DNA of 13,870 nucleotides. It comes from Gp6-AA40 sp035647075. GTDB lineage: Bacteria > Acidobacteriota > Vicinamibacteria > Vicinamibacterales > UBA2999. Of this stretch, positions 13,652-13,870 are shown one piece after another. The DNA lies in NCBI GenBank assembly GCA_035647075.1, contig DASROF010000109.1, positions 1 through 13,870 of the forward strand. Direction: 5' to 3'. The notes under the pieces are model-generated. The model worked only from the letters and a program-made list of their open reading frames with translations. It did not search any database and had not been told where the DNA came from. The position numbers and the translations under genes are program-made. Position 1 is the first letter of the stretch. Each line of letters opens with the position of its first letter.

Positions 13652-13870
13652 ATGACCAACATCGTTGTTCCGGAATTAGGTGAGTCGGTCGTTGAAGCGC
13701 GCGTCGCGCGGTGGCTCAAGAAGGAAGGCGACCGCGTGGAGCTCGGCGAAACGCTCGTCGAGCTCGAAACCGAGAAAGTCGACCTCGAGGTCAACGCGGA
13801 CAAAAGCGGTGTCCTCGCCAGTATCAAGCGCCAGGAAGGCGAAGACGTCAAGATTGGCGAACTGCTCGGT
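13652..13870 (+). CDS. sucB: 2-oxoglutarate dehydrogenase E2 (dihydrolipoamide succinyltransferase), N-terminal part
   Basis: Only the first 73 codons are in the window; the frame is open at its right edge. They encode a lipoyl domain: MTNIVVPELGESVVEARVAR opens the fold, and Lys42 in ELETEKVDLEV is the residue that carries lipoic acid. The closing part (GVLASIKRQEGEDVKIGELLG) completes the hybrid beta barrel. E2 transfers the succinyl group made by SucA to CoA and forms the core of the complex. The ATG comes 3 bases after the sucA stop, without a clear ribosome-binding site, so translation is probably coupled. ELGESV with ETEKVD and the position behind sucA favour SucB over a pyruvate or branched-chain E2. 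Confidence 0.93.
   Translation, partial: MTNIVVPELGESVVEARVARWLKKEGDRVELGETLVELETEKVDLEVNADKSGVLASIKRQEGEDVKIGELLG

Overview
The window is high-GC bacterial chromosome, densely coded on both strands. The mix of genes (a secreted imidazolonepropionase-like amidohydrolase, a stand-alone bactofilin, a unimodular QueF, a GxxExxY remnant, and a SucA that keeps the E2-binding N-terminus) would suit an acidobacterium, perhaps of the Vicinamibacteria type. That placement is an impression from gene content and base composition. No 16S rRNA or other marker is present.

Left part (1-2077): the 3' end of a HAMP-type sensor histidine kinase gene (+); an HU-family DNA-binding protein gene (-) with a near-consensus promoter and a rho-independent terminator; then queF (+), encoding the last dedicated enzyme of preQ1/queuosine precursor synthesis, with a small Smr-domain gene 22 bp behind it.

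Centre (2195-7875): a two-gene cassette on the + strand. An 799-residue SNF2-type helicase is followed, through a 7-bp GTG/TAG overlap, by an about 1095-residue Eco57I/PglX/DrmMI-like adenine-N6 DNA methyltransferase with a fused target-recognition region. The pair resembles the drmD-drmMI half of class 1 DISARM or a BREX/type IIG-like defence module. No drmA, drmB, drmC or recognisable nuclease gene lies beside it, and the methyltransferase N-terminus keeps the layout of a type IIG nuclease domain without an obvious ExK catalytic motif. This is the most interesting part of the window. Immediately after it (about 7875-8063) is a start-less, truncated remnant of a GxxExxY (PDDEXK_3) gene.

Right part (8055-13870): a secreted metal-dependent amidohydrolase (-), a bactofilin (+), a Cof-type HAD phosphatase (-) convergent with the bactofilin across a hairpin, then the start of the 2-oxoglutarate dehydrogenase operon: full-length sucA (E1) and the lipoyl-domain start of sucB (E2), which runs off the window.

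The flanks are ordinary housekeeping genes, so the helicase-methyltransferase pair plus the GxxExxY scrap looks like accessory DNA set into a conserved chromosomal stretch. No tRNA, rRNA, CRISPR array, insertion sequence or transposase was seen. No gene-free stretch exceeds 300 bases; the longest is 9312-9518.
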